The position numbers were made by a program, and so were the translations under genes. Shown here one piece after another: positions 16,884-29,900 of a DNA stretch of 64,000 bases. How positions within the stretch are numbered: the first letter of the stretch is position 1; each line of letters starts with the position of its first letter. The notes under the pieces were generated by a model, which worked only from the letters and a program-made list of their open reading frames with translations, ran no database searches and was not told where the DNA came from. The DNA is from Mortierella sp. BCC40632. Lineage: Eukaryota; Mortierellomycota; Mortierellomycetes; Mortierellales; Mortierellaceae. The DNA is taken from the NCBI GenBank assembly GCA_011634665.1, contig WAEK01000012.1, forward strand, positions 868,001 through 932,000. The letters are read 5' to 3'.

Positions 16884-17669
16884 CTAGGCTGTTGTCAAGT
16901 TCGAACTTGGCACTGACTCAGTTGAGGTTCCCGATGACTCGGTATGGGTGTCATTCTTTGTATGGATGGATGGTTCTTATGAGGTGACCATTGTTACTAG
17001 AGGTACGGGTTTGCTCAAAGATACAGATGCCTGCGAAAACCTCGTTGTCACAGACAAAGGTGTCGTAGTGAGAACACTTATCCCTGTAGTGGCTGTGCTG
17101 GAAGTGAACATCGGAGCCGTCGGCGCATCAGTGGTATGGGCTGTGCTATTGTCATATTGTAGAGGGCAACAGGGGGATCCAATGTAAACCACGCCCCGAA
17201 ACGTTTCTTCATTGAAATCCGAGCCTAGAGTGGAGATAAAGCTCGTTGAGCCCTCATGAGTGAACCGACGACGGAACCACCATGATGCTCCTCGTTTTTC
17301 TGGCGTAGGATTCTTGACTAGAGTCTGGGTTGCGTTGAAAGACAAACTCGAGTTTTGGTTTGACTCGACAGCAGGTTCACTGATAACAGAATCCCCTTTG
17401 GACATACAAGAATCGATACCGATGGATTCCTCGATACTATAAATGTTCTTGTTTGTTGGGAGAAAGGACCACTCGACTGTGTCGTTCACATTAATGCAGA
17501 CCGCCTTGGGGTAGAATCCCTTGTCGGAGACGACAACTCGAACGATAATGGACGAGTCAAGTTCTGGTGTAGAGAGTATTGGTGTTGGGCTTGGAACTAA
17601 GTCGATCACCGGTACCGCGTATAGCGTGGGCAGAGTGAGTATTAGCTGAAGCACGTTTTTTAAAATCAT
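16884..17669 (-). CDS. Secreted cupredoxin-like protein
   Basis: The start is taken at the Met that begins MILKNVLQLILTLPTLYAVP, a good signal peptide, rather than 12 codons upstream. The mature part contains VRVVVSDKGFYPKAVCINVNDTVEW, typical of the first strands of fungal cupredoxin-like extracellular proteins. Further on are IDSCMS, a variable loop, and TFRGVVYIGSPCCPLQY. The classical copper-ligand set is not obvious, so metal binding is unproven. The frame can stop at 16977. A 60-nt GT-AG intron (16938-16997, phase 0) would instead add a Ser/Thr-rich end (SSGTSTESVPSSNLTT) up to 16884. I prefer the spliced form because the added end matches the mucin-like composition before it. No clear GPI-attachment signal is seen. 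Confidence 0.6.
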
Positions 17670-18354
17670 GATAGATGGATAATACAGCTGTTTTCGTCCT
17701 AACAATGCAATGGGACCAGGAACAAGAGGGGGACTGAGAGTAGGCTTGAAAGATGAAAAGTAAAGAATGAGTGAAGAGGCAAGCTATCTGAAAGGACGAA
17801 GACCTCTGTGATTTATAAATGCTAGGAAGAGTCTAGCGGACAAAATTATTCATTGTGGGAGACAAGTCTTCAAAAGGCTGGAAAAGAAAGATGCCTGCCT
17901 GATTAAAGGATAAATAAAGGATAAAAAAAAAAAAAAAAAAAAAGGGGGGGGAGGCTCCAATCTTGACAAAATGAGGTATTTGCAACAAAGTCATCTGTGT
18001 GGATTTAGAAAAAAAGAGGGTCTTTTTTGATTCTATTGATAAATTAATCGATCTGCTTTGGAAAAGAAAAAAAAGGGGGGGACTACAGACACAGAGTAGA
18101 AACAAGGCTAACCTTTTCAAGTCCACAGCAAAACTTCTTCATTTGGATTCACTTTATGATGCTGTGACAATTAACTACTCTGGGGAATGACTTTTGCGCT
18201 ATGCACTTTGAGGTAAGAAAAAAAAAAAAAAAAAAAAAAAAAATAGTACTAATAGAATTCTGCGCTACTCTTTCAACCTCCCTCGCTACTACAACAGAGA
18301 ACAGTGAAGGAGAGGGGTCGGTATCAATAGTTTCCCTCCCTTCTCTTTATCACA
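17670..18354. other. Intergenic with poly-A and poly-G tracts
   Basis: No gene is seen. There are poly-A runs near 17922-17943 and 18217-18243. The stretch holds the promoter side of the cupredoxin-like gene and the 3' side of the Hsp70-like gene. Confidence 0.5.
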
Positions 18355-21330
18355 TTACTGGAATTGACAAAGAGTAGACACAATCACGCCATTCTGGAAT
18401 TCGGCTTCAGCCTTCAACTCTGTCCTTCCAAAGTACATCTTCAGCGTAAAGATTACAGGTGTGCCAGGAGCTGCACCAGGCATGTGTGGAAGCGGGATGG
18501 TAAAATCACAGAGCTTTTGAACATTGGGCGAATCCACAAAGTCGGGCTGCTCCTCGCCATTATAGACGTACAGTGGCGACGACAATGGCTCGGGGTACTT
18601 GTGGGTGACATACTTCTTGCTGATGCACTCGTCCACAGAGATAGATTGTCCTGGACGGACAAAGACCGAGAAACCGTCCCGGACACGGTACTTTCCATCC
18701 TGCATGTACTTTTTCTCGACAGGGTCCCCTTGCTTGTAAGGACGGGTCGTGTCGACACCGTACCAGCGACGCGCCACACGAGCCTGGACTGGGCGAACCG
18801 AGAGACCGTGGTAGGCAGCACCACGAACAACAGCTAAATCTGGGCGAGGTGGGTAACGGATCAAGGGCACACGACTCTCAAACTCTTGCTGCACACGCTT
18901 GTAAAGATAAGGCGACGATCCGAAACCACCAACCAAGAAGATTGCGGAACAGTGCTGGGACTGGTTCAACTGTCCATCAATCAGACCGAGAACCTGGTTC
19001 ACTACAGGATCAAAGACATGTTCACGCATCTCCTCGGCCGAAATACCAAGCACACCGTCCTCGAGTCGAATGTTCAAATCTACATAGTTGGCAACGGCTG
19101 CAGGCATGGTGATAAACGAATCGTCATCACCATCGAACTGGGGCTTGTGTGAGAACACAAACTCCTCCATGATCTGGGCCCATGCCTTTGGCTGGAGATC
19201 ATACCGTTGCAACTTATGGCGGAGGAGCATTGAAAAGTTTTCATCCAAGAATCCAGAACCACAGCTTGCACCAGAGCCACGAGTGACTTCTTGGAGGCAA
19301 CGGGATCCACTGCTATAGTCAACCTCGAAGACGATCAAATCGACCGTACCACCTAGAATGCAAAACGAATCATTGGTTTCAGCAAATTTCCCTATAGCTG
19401 ATGTATCACATGGGGGCTTGGCAGATAGTAGATGTTAAAGACTAGGAAACTTGGTGCTAGATTGATCTTACCTCCAGCATCGCAAATCATGAAACGATCG
19501 CCATGACGAAGGTTGAACTGCTCGCACTTGCGTTCGCAGTACATGGCAGCAGCCTCAGGTTCCGAGATCAGGATCAAACGGTGGGGAGGATCCTCCTTGG
19601 TAATAAGTCCAGCATCGATGGCTGTCTGTCGCATGACTCCCTTGGCACTATCCGTCCACATGGCAGGAACCGTGAGACAATACTGAATATGCTGCTGACT
19701 GATGACATTGCCGCCGTTGTTATTCATAATCTCGCTGATGGCGTGGATGTGTAGGGCGCGGAGATAGTCCGTGATAGCCGACTGTGGGTTGATGGTTCGA
19801 GGCAAGGGAGGGAGGTAAGGCGCCAGATCATGGTCCAGGAACAGCTTGAACTTTTGCAAAAGGTCGAGGTTGCGGCTCTGGGGCGTCAACATGGCGTGCT
19901 TGGCAGCATAGCCCCATGAATGCATCTTGTCGGTTTCCTTGGAGTAACAGCTGATGGTGGGAACCTTTCCGTAGAGGTTGGCTTGCTGAGGCCTGGAAAC
20001 AGCCAAGGGACAAAGGGGCAAAGAGGAAAGATTTTAGGCCGAGAAATCCAATTGGACCACACAGCGCTGTCTGGGACGCGAATACAATGCGAGCACAATG
20101 ACAAGGGAGGCTTACCAGGTTGTCATTTCGTATACCTCGTTGTTGCTCTTGAAGGCATAGGCTACTCCCGAGAACGTAGTGCCTAGATAGCCAGAAGCAA
20201 AGACAGATGGTCAGAGAGGCAGGCGAAGCGGCCATTGGCCGAGGCTCACTGATGGAGGTACTTTGGGCGAAGAGTAACAACCCCCTTTTCAGTTTGCGCC
20301 CTCTCCCCCCCTTTTCCTGGGCCACACGGTCCAGACAGGGCCAGGGACAGAGGCAAGGGCATGGCCGCGAGTATTTTAGCCGGACATGGCTGTAGATTAA
20401 AAAGGTTGTACTATCGCCTTTTCCCGTATCATCCAGCTGTTGCTATGTTGCTATGCTGCTATGCTGGGGCGATGCAAGCTCCGTTGTCCAGGGGTATTAT
20501 TTCTCATGTCCTGCTGAAGGCCGCATGCAGTCCATGACGGAGCAGGCGCAGAGCCTGATGGTTGATGGTCTTTCCATGAGAGCATTCCTTTTTTTCATTC
20601 CCAGGCCCAAATTTACTGAGCCAATGGCATTCTTATGATGCAACCTACCGAAATCAATGGCCACCAACAGTGGATACTCGCTTCCAGCGCCAGTTGGAGC
20701 TGGGGCGGCAGTTGGCTGAGGCTGCGGCGGTTGCTGTTGCTGTTGTTGGCCAGTCGCGACAGGAGGCTGAGCATAGTTCTGTTGTTGCTGTGGTGATGGC
20801 TGTTCAGGCGCTGGCTGTTGCTGATGTTGATTCATTCCACTCGTCGGGCGAGAATAAGACAAGGGCTGAATTGACACTGTCGCGGGTCCCTGCGATGGCT
20901 GCTGGTATTGCTGCTGGCCCTGCTGATACTGTTGTTGGTAGGGCTGCTGCTGCTGCTGCTGGTAGTGCTGTTGCTGCTGGTAATGCTGTTGCTGTTGCTG
21001 ATAGTATCCACCATATCCTTGCTGCGGATCTACCTGGCCGCCATAGGGGTCAAAGTCAGCCTGGGAGGCAGGAGTAGCACCATGGCCATAGGAGTCGGCA
21101 TGACCAGGGACTGGGCTATGGCCTTGACTCTGGCCCTGACCATAGTAGCCTTGCTGCTGCTGCGGCTGCTGCTGCTGCTGGTAGCCTGGAGGGGCAGGGT
21201 AGTATGGCTGCTGTTGTTGACCATAGCCGCCATAAGCCTGTTGCTGTTGTTGTTGCTGTTGTTGTTGTCCGTTCTGCTTTCCAGCCAGGTACTGTTGGCG
21301 TGCCTGAATGATGTGTGGGGGTTCGGCCAT
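18355..21330 (-). CDS. HSPA12-like Hsp70-family ATPase with glutamine-rich N-terminus
   Basis: Exons on the minus strand are 20649-21330, 20116-20182, 19472-19992 and 18355-19352. All junctions are in phase and give 755 residues. About 220 N-terminal residues are Q/Y/G/P-rich, with long Gln runs. The Hsp70 ATPase fold follows. Phosphate-1 loop AIDFGTTFSGVAYAF spans the first junction, phosphate-2 DAGGGTVDLIVFEV spans the third, and the adenosine motif is FLVGGFGSSPYL. The C-terminus lacks a classical substrate-binding domain with EEVD, as in the HSPA12 group. That group is expanded in early-diverging fungi, and its clients are not known. The Q-rich head resembles prion-like or condensate-forming segments, which is an inference. 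The 467-nt first intron is the longest of the gene. Confidence 0.88.
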
Positions 21331-21599
21331 GATGATATGAGGATGAGGAGAGCTAGGGGGATGAGAGAAAAGAGAGAGAGAGAGAGAGAGAGAGAGGATG
21401 GATGAAATTGGTTACAATGAAGAGAAAAGAGAGTCCAGGAGAGCAGCAGAATGAAGTTCGCTTTTTAGCGGCATATTCAGGTGGGTTGGCTGGGGTGGGT
21501 GGGTTTACCGAGCTATTTATAAGTTAAGCCGTCTGGTAATCAGTTCCAAGTGGATGATGACGGGTGAGATGGACGAGAAAGAGGAATGATGATGATCCA

Positions 21600-21662
<63 letters not shown>

Positions 21663-22465
21663 AAAAAAAATACCTTCTCGATCGAGCACGGGTCCATCAG
21701 CCTTTCCCTCCTCCTCCCCAGTCTTTTTCTTTTTATTATTGTGTGTTTTCGTGTGCGTGCGCGCGTGTTGTGGATTGTGTGCCCTGTTGTTGTCTCAGCT
21801 CTCATCATGCTTTGGATGTTTGGACATCGCCATGAATGAATCACTCCATTAGCCCACTGTCCAAACAGACAGCCCTCTCTGTGTTCACACCTCCCCTGCC
21901 TGCCTCGGATCCGATACCTTCCCAACATCACCTCCCAGGGACTCGCACAGCCAACGGACGGAAATAGCACGCGCCTCTGCTCTGTCAAATAAAAAGCACC
22001 TCCCAGGCCCACACACCCGGCACAACCCAGCACAACCCAGCACAACTACCACCTCTTGGCTGTCATGCGCCAATTACACTGCCCTCAGACTCTGAGCCTG
22101 TGATGGGCCAAGCGTCAAGCAAGCCGAGGTATTACCACTGGTTCCCACCATGCAACCCGTCTCAACGGCCAGCTTTGGCGCTGTTGTCACTTGCTAGATA
22201 TGAGTTTCTCTTCAAGACCTGAACCCGAGCCTGTCCAAGACTCTTGCGCGCGGAACTTCTTCCACCTGTGCGCAAAAAGAGTTTCTGAGCGGCGCCAGCG
22301 GGATGTGACTGTTAATCCAATACATGCCCTTCTCCCTTCGCCGATTACACATCCTTTTCTTTCCTCTTCCCGCCTTCACCACACAACTGCTCACACTACC
22401 ACCTTCCAACCTTCCGATAAAAAAACATCTCTCAAACTCACCTTCCCATAACACTACCTACAACC
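21331..22465. other. Divergent promoter region between the Hsp70-like and Fmp46-like genes
   Basis: No gene is seen. There is a GA repeat at 21371-21396, and a poly-A/GA/poly-A block at about 21600-21671. A pyrimidine-rich leader ends in the context ACAACCATGTC at 22466. Confidence 0.5.
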
Positions 22466-22825
22466 ATGTCGTTCCGACTACCCAGGTTTCCTATGCTGAC
22501 CATCTTTCACAACCCAAAGAGCCCAGTCTCGTCACAAGCGCTCAAACTTTTGGTCCAAGCCTCGACCAAGTACGACTTCAAGGTGGATGTGATTGACAAG
22601 ACAACGCCTGCTCCAACCCATCAACAAGTCTCCAACATGGTCGAGTTTCTTGGCAAAGGCTCAATTGACAAGGGCTGCCATGAGATCTTGAGTGAAGATG
22701 CTCCCAAGGTCTCGACCGTGGCCGAAGTGCAAAAGATCCTGGACGAAAATCCAGGCTACTTGAGAAGACCCTTGATCGTGAACTGGAACAAGGGCAAGGC
22801 GATCGTGGCCGATGTAAGTAGTTAG
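22466..22825 (+). CDS. Fmp46-like mitochondrial thioredoxin-fold redox protein (DUF1687)
   Basis: The frame encodes MSFRLPRFPMLTIFHNPKSP and continues with a thioredoxin-like fold: KYDFKVDVIDKTTPAPTHQQ, then PLIVNWNKGKAIVAD. This matches the DUF1687/Fmp46 family of putative mitochondrial redox proteins. The basic first residues could serve as a targeting signal. No CxxC is present. The only Cys is in KGCHEIL, so a classical dithiol mechanism is unlikely. The frame ends ADVSS at TAG. The sequence GAT|GTAAGT could instead be a splice donor paired with CAATAAG at about 22874, replacing the end by PGKMTS. An AATAAA lies at 23089-23094. Confidence 0.75.
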   Translation: MSFRLPRFPMLTIFHNPKSPVSSQALKLLVQASTKYDFKVDVIDKTTPAPTHQQVSNMVEFLGKGSIDKGCHEILSEDAPKVSTVAEVQKILDENPGYLRRPLIVNWNKGKAIVADVSS

Positions 22826-23226
22826 TGGTTATTTTTTTTTTCCTCCTTCCTTTGGTTCATTGGACCTCAATAAGCCCGGGAAAATGACGTCTTGAAGACC
22901 GACCGTGTGAAAAATTAAGAGGACTAACGTAAAATTGAACAAAAAATACATCGCTGTCCTCTTGGCCCGTCTGAGAAAAGCCTGCGACTAGAGTGAGTGA
23001 GATGGTCAAGGATGTTGGCGAGTAAAATCAAGGAGCGCTTCTCTCCGATGGATCACTGACTGCACCAAGAAATCAAATTTATCAATCCAATAAATACAGA
23101 GTCGGTTTAATCAAACGCGAATAGGATTACTACTACTATTACTACTATTGTGTGAGTGTGCGAATATGCAAAAAAAAAAAAAAAAAAAAACTTCTTTTGG
23201 TTCAGCAGCAAACTACAATTACTCTT
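22826..23226. other. Tail-to-tail spacer between the Fmp46-like and transglutaminase-like genes
   Basis: No gene is seen. There is an AATAAA at 23089-23094, a TACTAC-type short repeat near 23130-23148, and a poly-A run of about 20 nt near 23170. Confidence 0.5.
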
Positions 23227-25431
23227 TTAGACAGCATCAAAGACGGCGGCAAAACTGAAGCCATATTCGGAAGTCATATTCACAATCTTCCACTGTCCAG
23301 GCTCCATCATCTTCTTGATCTCAAATAAACCAGGCTGGACCTGGTCAAGTCGTTCGGGCATACCACCGTCGGGTCCTTGCACAGCAATCGCAGGCGTCGC
23401 ACCCTTTTCAACGTCAAAGACACGAACACGGATCGGCAATACCTCGTTCTTCTTCACTTGGGCCGTGATTGGGCTCAGGACTGAGAAAGAGAATCCCTTG
23501 ACGACATATTGTTGCAACAGTGGCTTGGCGCCCTTGCCTGGTCCTTCGTTCACGACCTTGAAGCTCAAGCATTGAGGTCCGTTCTTGGTCTGATCACCTC
23601 CTGGGGGCCAACCAAAGACGTTCAATTCGCCATTGCCGGGAGTAGGGCACCAGCATTTGATCACCATCCACACGAATCGCTCATCTTCTCGGAGCCATTG
23701 GCAAACCGTGGGCAATGCCTGACCCTTCCAGTGCAGGCGACCAACCACTTTACCAGTCAATCCATCTGAAGGTCGCTTCCTCAGGCGCAGCTCTAACTCG
23801 ATCGAATCATCCTTGGAGCGGATAACCTGACCACGCTGCCGGCCTGCCAGCTTGATACCCAGATCCCAGGATTCGGGCTTCATGCAAGGGAGTTCTCGGA
23901 AAACGTTCTCGGTGATTGGAGGGTCAAGGAACTGCTCCTTGGGGTCATCAGGCCAGTGGGTGTAGATCAACTTGTTGGGTCTGAGCAAGAAGAAGAAAGG
24001 TCGGAACACCTTGCGGAACGAACGCGTCGCGAGGTCACAGACACCTGCACCCCAGGTCGAGTCGATCAACAAGTGCTCACCATTGACCGTCACGGCGTTC
24101 CAAGCGTGTGGGCTACCTAGTCGGTCATCGCCCACCTGGATATCGACACCACGGGCGACACCGATGACCTTCTTCACATCCAGACCCGCAGGCTCTGCCA
24201 AGGCAATGTACAAGTTTGCGTAACCTTCACAGACACCCTTGCGCGAATGGAGCACACCCTCGGGAGACTGATCACCATAACGTCCCGACAAGAAAGCTGG
24301 TACATCGTATGCAATGTTGTTTGCAAGCCAGGTAAAGATGGAGCGCAATTGCGCGACCTGATCGCCTGCAAAGGGGGAGGTCAGGTAGTGAGAGAGAGTA
24401 GGAACAGATGCCTCCATGGACTTGGGGCATGCACGTGCGTGATTGTCCTCACGCGAAAAGTCGAGTTTGTAGGCCTCGAATCGCTTGCCGCTGAACTGGG
24501 GCAGGACCTTGGACTGGCACCTCCTAAAATGTTTCCATTGTGACAAATCATTTTGACCACATGGTCAGGTTAGAGTGTGTTTGCTAATGGCCTGGAAAAG
24601 GAGGAGTGAGGAAGGATCTCGTTCCTTCTTTTCTTTTCTCTTCTCTCTCCTTTTTCCTCCGACGCTTTTTTTTTTTTTTTCCATGGTTTTGCTCCGCTTC
24701 AAATCATCTCATCTCACTAAATATTTGGGTGGCATCTAGACAACCTCGCCGGTAACTTACTTCAGATGGGCAATCGCATCATCTGGCTCTCCAGAAGAAG
24801 AGTGAGACGAAGTCGATTGGTGAACCACTTGACCATTTTGTGTCTTTGTCGTGGTTGTCGAATGATGGTGCTCGACGACAGGTGGTCGGTTCAATGTGGT
24901 GTGCTTCATCTTATCGGCCAATTGATCCAACGGGCTGTCATCGTTGTCATGGCGAATGATTGTCGTAGGGATATGATAAGGCTGTTGCTGGACAGGGGTT
25001 GGCTGTTGAACAGGGACTGGTAGTGGCTTCTGGATGATTTGTGGTTGTGGCGTGGGCGCCTGCTGCTGAGGAGTTGTGGGTCTTTGGGGGAGGATCGATG
25101 GTCTCGAGTTCTTTGAATCATCGTTGCGGAGAACCTTCTTCAGACTAGAAAAGAAACCGCTCTTGCGCTTCTCAGGCTTCTCAGTCTCTTGTTGGATAGG
25201 AACAGGTGCTTGCTGGGGACGACCCTGGGGCAACGGCTGGCCAGGCTGGACAGGAAGTCGTTGATCTTCAGGGCCTGGCTGCTGGCCTGCTGGACGCTTT
25301 GTGGTAGTAGTGGTGATAACACGTGTGGGCTGACCAGGCGCGGTGATCGTCGTGACAGTGGTCGTGACACCGTTGACGGTAGTGGTCTTTGTGGAAGTCT
25401 TTGTACCGGGGATGGGAGTAGGAGTCGACAT
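23227..25431 (-). CDS. Transglutaminase-like (Cyk3/kyphoscoliosis-peptidase-type) protein
   Basis: Exons are 24761-25431 and 23227-24523 on the minus strand. They join AA|G in phase for 655 residues. The first about 225 residues are a Thr/Pro/Gln-rich disordered head with a basic KRKSGFFSSLKKVLR patch. The second exon holds the transglutaminase-like core with Cys in SRKGVCEGYANLYIAL, His in GSPHAWNAV and Asp in LIDSTWGAG, so the Cys-His-Asp triad is intact. A beta-rich C-terminal part follows (TENVFRELPCMKPE onward). Fungal relatives such as Cyk3 act in cytokinesis, and others are of unknown role. No SH3 domain is visible here, so a Cyk3 assignment is not justified. An apparent Met shortly before the second exon is intronic. 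Confidence 0.82.
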
Positions 25432-26908
25432 GTTGGCGGACTTGGTATATGGGCGGAGAGTGGTATATTCGTTGGGCTAAACGGTATGAAGGGCTGTGCA
25501 ACTGGCTGAGCGGGGGATGGAATAGAAAGAAGTGCGTTTGGATGAAGAAGGACAAAAAGAGGTCAGATGCCCATGCTTTTATACTTGTTTGCTTCATGGG
25601 AGGTGACACTCGGGCCAGGGCACTTCTCAATTCTCTCTAAAGACTAAACCACCGAAACGGGGGATATCCTAAATAGCCTCCACCCTCTCTGTCGCCAGGG
25701 TGAGGACCACTACCACCACCACATCAAGCGGCTCTACTCTGCTCTGTTGAGCACTCGTAGAGTTATACTTCTGCATAGATATGACCCATAAGTGAAGGGC
25801 AGAGGCAAGAAGAGGGGGGGAGGGACACGAAGGCGTTATGTTTGGCCCAGAGATGCAGAGCCTTCACGTCAGCTGAACACAGGGTTGGGTTGGTAACGAT
25901 TGGGCTGGGCGAGGACCGTTGAGAGGTTGAGGGCTGGTAGCTCTCGTTGCCCTCTCCGATTCCTAAGCGGAGCAAATTCAAGCAGAAGGGAGACAGGGGT
26001 AGCGGCCTTCGAATGAAGCGGCTCTGTGCTCGGCCCAGGGCCCTGCGGGACAAGACGTTGGAGGGGCTGTGGATGGGCGCGCGCACCCAGGTTTGGGAAG
26101 GGCAAGGACCCCCTTGCACTCATGAAATTCCTCGGCGGTCAAGAAACATGAACGGGGGCATTGAGGAAGCAGACGAGGACTTTGACGCAAATGAAGGCTG
26201 CAGAGGGTAGTGGACGCGGCTGCAGCCGCATGCGCCCATGTCTAGCGCTGCTCTCGCACTCGGCGATATTCTTCGCATGGGTGCGCATAGGGACAAAGGC
26301 GGTAATAAAGAAGAGAGAGGGGACTCGGGAAGAGCGGCCGGTGGAGCAGCTCACGACAAGAAACTTACAGGTGCAGGACGTTGGGATGGGACACAAATGC
26401 GGCCGCTGTGCGTTCGGGGCGGTGGAAAAGCGCAGAAAGAGTAAGCCCAAGGAGGTTTTTCGGGCAAACGAAGGGAAACAGGGGAGGGGGGGCTGAGGTA
26501 TTAGGATTAGACAATAGGAGAAACAAGGGACGCGAACCAGGCACGCGTCGACTTTATATAAAAATGGAAAAAGGGACCCTTGCGAGGTCGTTGCGTGGTG
26601 GTGGTGGTGGAGATGAAGGTGGACCGAGGAGGAATGAAGTCAATCGATGGAATGGCAGGACAGCCGAGCTCAAGGAGCAAATGACAGACAGGATTGTAGG
26701 CGATGCCGGGAAATAAAAGGCAGGAGAAAGAGCGAGTGAAGACGAGAGAGAAAGTAAGAGAGAAAGAGAAAGAGAGAAGGAAAGAGAAGGAAGGAAGGAG
26801 AGCAAAGGAGAGAAAGAGCAGACCAAAAGGGACCGCGGACACGGCTGAATGAAGGATTTGGAATGAGCGAATGAGCGAATTTGCTGTAAACACACATCGT
26901 CCCTTTCG

Positions 26909-26951
<43 letters not shown>

Positions 26952-29900
26952 GACCAGCAGTGTGTGCCACGCTGCAGGCTGGTGTCGCACAGCGGAGGCG
27001 TTCTGTGTTCGGGGTGAGTCTTGGGGCCATGGACCAACCAAAGACTGTCCTTTGCACTACCGCCAGCACTTGTTGCCCATCGTCACCTCCACCTCTCCAC
27101 CTCGGCCGAGCGGAGCGAGTAAACAATCGAAATAGAGTCTCTCTGCAGGGCTAGTGTGCTCTTTGCATACGCTGGCCAGAGGCAATTGAACGAGTACGGT
27201 GGACGGATGTGCGTCGGGGTTGTCGAGAAAGGCAACTGGACAAGGTCAAGACCAAGGGGAAGGGAAGAGGAAGAAGAGAAGGAGAGGGGGAGGGGGAAGG
27301 TCGTAAGACCACAGCTTGCATTCGACCCGCACTGCATTGCAGGTGCCATCCTCCCGGGCAACAACTTTAGCCTAGACGGGCATGGTTGCTCTCGATACCC
27401 ATCGAACAAAAATCCTCAACGAAAAAGAAGTGCGTAGAAGAAGAGAGATAAAAAAGAATCTTCAACGCGCCCTTCGTAACTCTTGGGGTCAAGAACAGAA
27501 CGCAAAGATGAGCGACCCAATTGTGGCTCGCGTGGAATAGAGCTGGGTTTGTCGTGACTAAGGACCAAAGACCAAAAAGATTGAAAAAAAAAAAAAAAAA
27601 AGGGGAGGGGTGCGGGCCATTGAGCAAGCAGACAGACAAGTCGAGCAACATGGCTTGCCGCTCATTTTCTGTACAACATGACTGAATGGAGAGAAGCAAT
27701 TGAGTCTCCCGAGAGAGCCATCATCTTGTCCAAAAGGACCTCTGTCACGGTTCTCAGGGCGAGTCAGTCCTTTGCATGAACAAGCAGACTAGGAGAGATT
27801 CCTCCTTGGTCCTCAGGACCACAACTCTCTCGTTCGCCCGATTGCTCGCTCGTCTGGAGCACGCGGAGGCACAAGGTCAACAATGAGGCACATGTGTCCA
27901 TCTCTGCCGCTTCTAACTCTCCCCTTCATCAGCAAATGACTTCAGTTCGGGAGTACATCGTGTACAAATCGTAGATTATTGTGCATGGATGCTCAGGCTG
28001 GAGGAAATGAAAGGAGAGTCCGTCCCTTCTGCGGCGCTGCTCGTCGGAAACCTAGGATTCCTAATCAAGGGCGAGAGTCGATTTCACAAGACCTGAAAGT
28101 CCTTCAGTCTGCGCCTCTCGGCAAGTCTTGTTCGTAAGCGAAGACTCAAGTCGCACATGTCGTCTTGCGGCCTGCATGTTCGCGCGACTCTCCCGCGTCT
28201 TTCTATGGAACACTTGTCCACCCCAATCCAAGCCTGGTGAAGGGAATAAGGACTTCGTACTTGAGTGAAAATGGGCGCAATGGCCCAATGTGGTGCAGCA
28301 AGGCAATGGTTCCGGACTACTTGATGTGACGGGTCCATGGGGAGGAACGAGAATCACACCGGGTTTCTGTTGCTATTGCTGTTGCTGTTGTTATTTTCTT
28401 TTTTTTTTTTTATGTGGAAGAAATGGCGATTGTGGATAGAAAAGATCTTTCCTGTCCTTCTGTATGTCTGTTCCTCTTTCCTTCCCCCGGACCTCTCTTG
28501 TCGAGCCACCGTGTGAGAGTTGAGCAAGCAGGCGTCGACACAACGTGGACAGCAAAAAGGATTGAGAGCACGTCGGGAAAAAAACAGGGCCAGCGCCAAA
28601 CCCTGGCACAAAGAAAAGAAAAAAGAGTACAGTCCTGTACACTGTAGATACACAGCACGATCCCTGAAGGAGAGGGGCGAGTGAGTAAAAGGTGTTTGCA
28701 ATAGGACAGAGACTTGAAGGTATGTGGTCCCTTTGCCATATCCTCTTTCTGCACTCGTCTCCCTTTCTCTATCACCCCTACTCCTTTGTCCCTGCCGCGC
28801 CTCGTCATCCCAAAAGCCGTGACCATGCGGCAACCCGCAGGGGGTGGAAAAGTGTCTTAGTCGTCATTCTCCCTGGCAGCCGGTCCTTCGTTTTCGGACA
28901 GCCGGTCAGGAAGCATAGCGACCAGACAGACAGCTTGTCTGTGTCTGTGTCTTTGCATGTGTATGTGTGTGAGTATGTGTGTTGTGTATTGTGTGTTGTG
29001 TGAATGTTTTTGTACTCCGTTGCGGACAGAGGACTGAGGACTGTACGACCCATGCAGAACATTCGCAAATCGTCCCCATTCCCGGCCACAATGACAACAA
29101 TCTGCACTGGGCCTGGATCCGATAGAGTTCACCCTGGGCGGGATCATCTGTTCGGATCCCACTCAGCACGGAAACAATCTCACTCTCCCTGCTCTCTTGC
29201 TTCATCCTCACCTTTGCCTCTTTGCCGTCGTAAGAGAAGCTCGTGAGCAAGTCGCGGACGACTTGTCGACTGTGTCCGTGTTTGCCTTTTTGCAAAGGCT
29301 TGTCTCCTGCAGCAAGGGCCTCTTTCTGGACCAAAACAAAGACACAAAGGGTGCGGTGACAGGATGAAGCCAGCCAAGTGAATAGCAAGGCAGCTTACCA
29401 AATCCCTGCTCGATCTGCAGAGAAGTGAGAGAATGAGCTTGATGGAGCAGTAGAGCATCTCAAGGTGGACGAATCAGCTCTCACAGAGGATCCATTCCTC
29501 CATTGTTATCACCATAGTCTGCTAGAGTCAACGGTCATCCGTGAACTTGAAAGCGCTAGACAGGACAATAGAGTGTGTCTAGTAGGCGAAATTGATTTGC
29601 GCAAGGGACGCGTTTTGCTTTCGACAGGTTATCCATCCACAACATCCAAGCTTACACAGACCACTTAGCTTGAGGCGCCTTGGGCGAGGTAACGTTCTCG
29701 TCATTGAGATCACAACTGCCATACTGCTGCAAATGGACACCGTCGCTCTCTGTCAAATCTTGGTCATAGGAAGTAAAAGACGTCCCGAATGGATCATCCA
29801 CCGTAGACAAGCTCCCATCCAAAGCATCCCGGGTTCCCTTTTTCCCATCTCAAGAGTCGAGCTCTCAGACCATACCAATGTTCTGACTACCGTTCTCTGC

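Noticed and set aside
26554..27126. 190-codon minus-strand frame and its neighbours
   Set aside because: Three overlapping frames on the same strand are all driven by a CT/GA repeat; no domain, and all contain runs of Arg-Glu or Ser-Leu.
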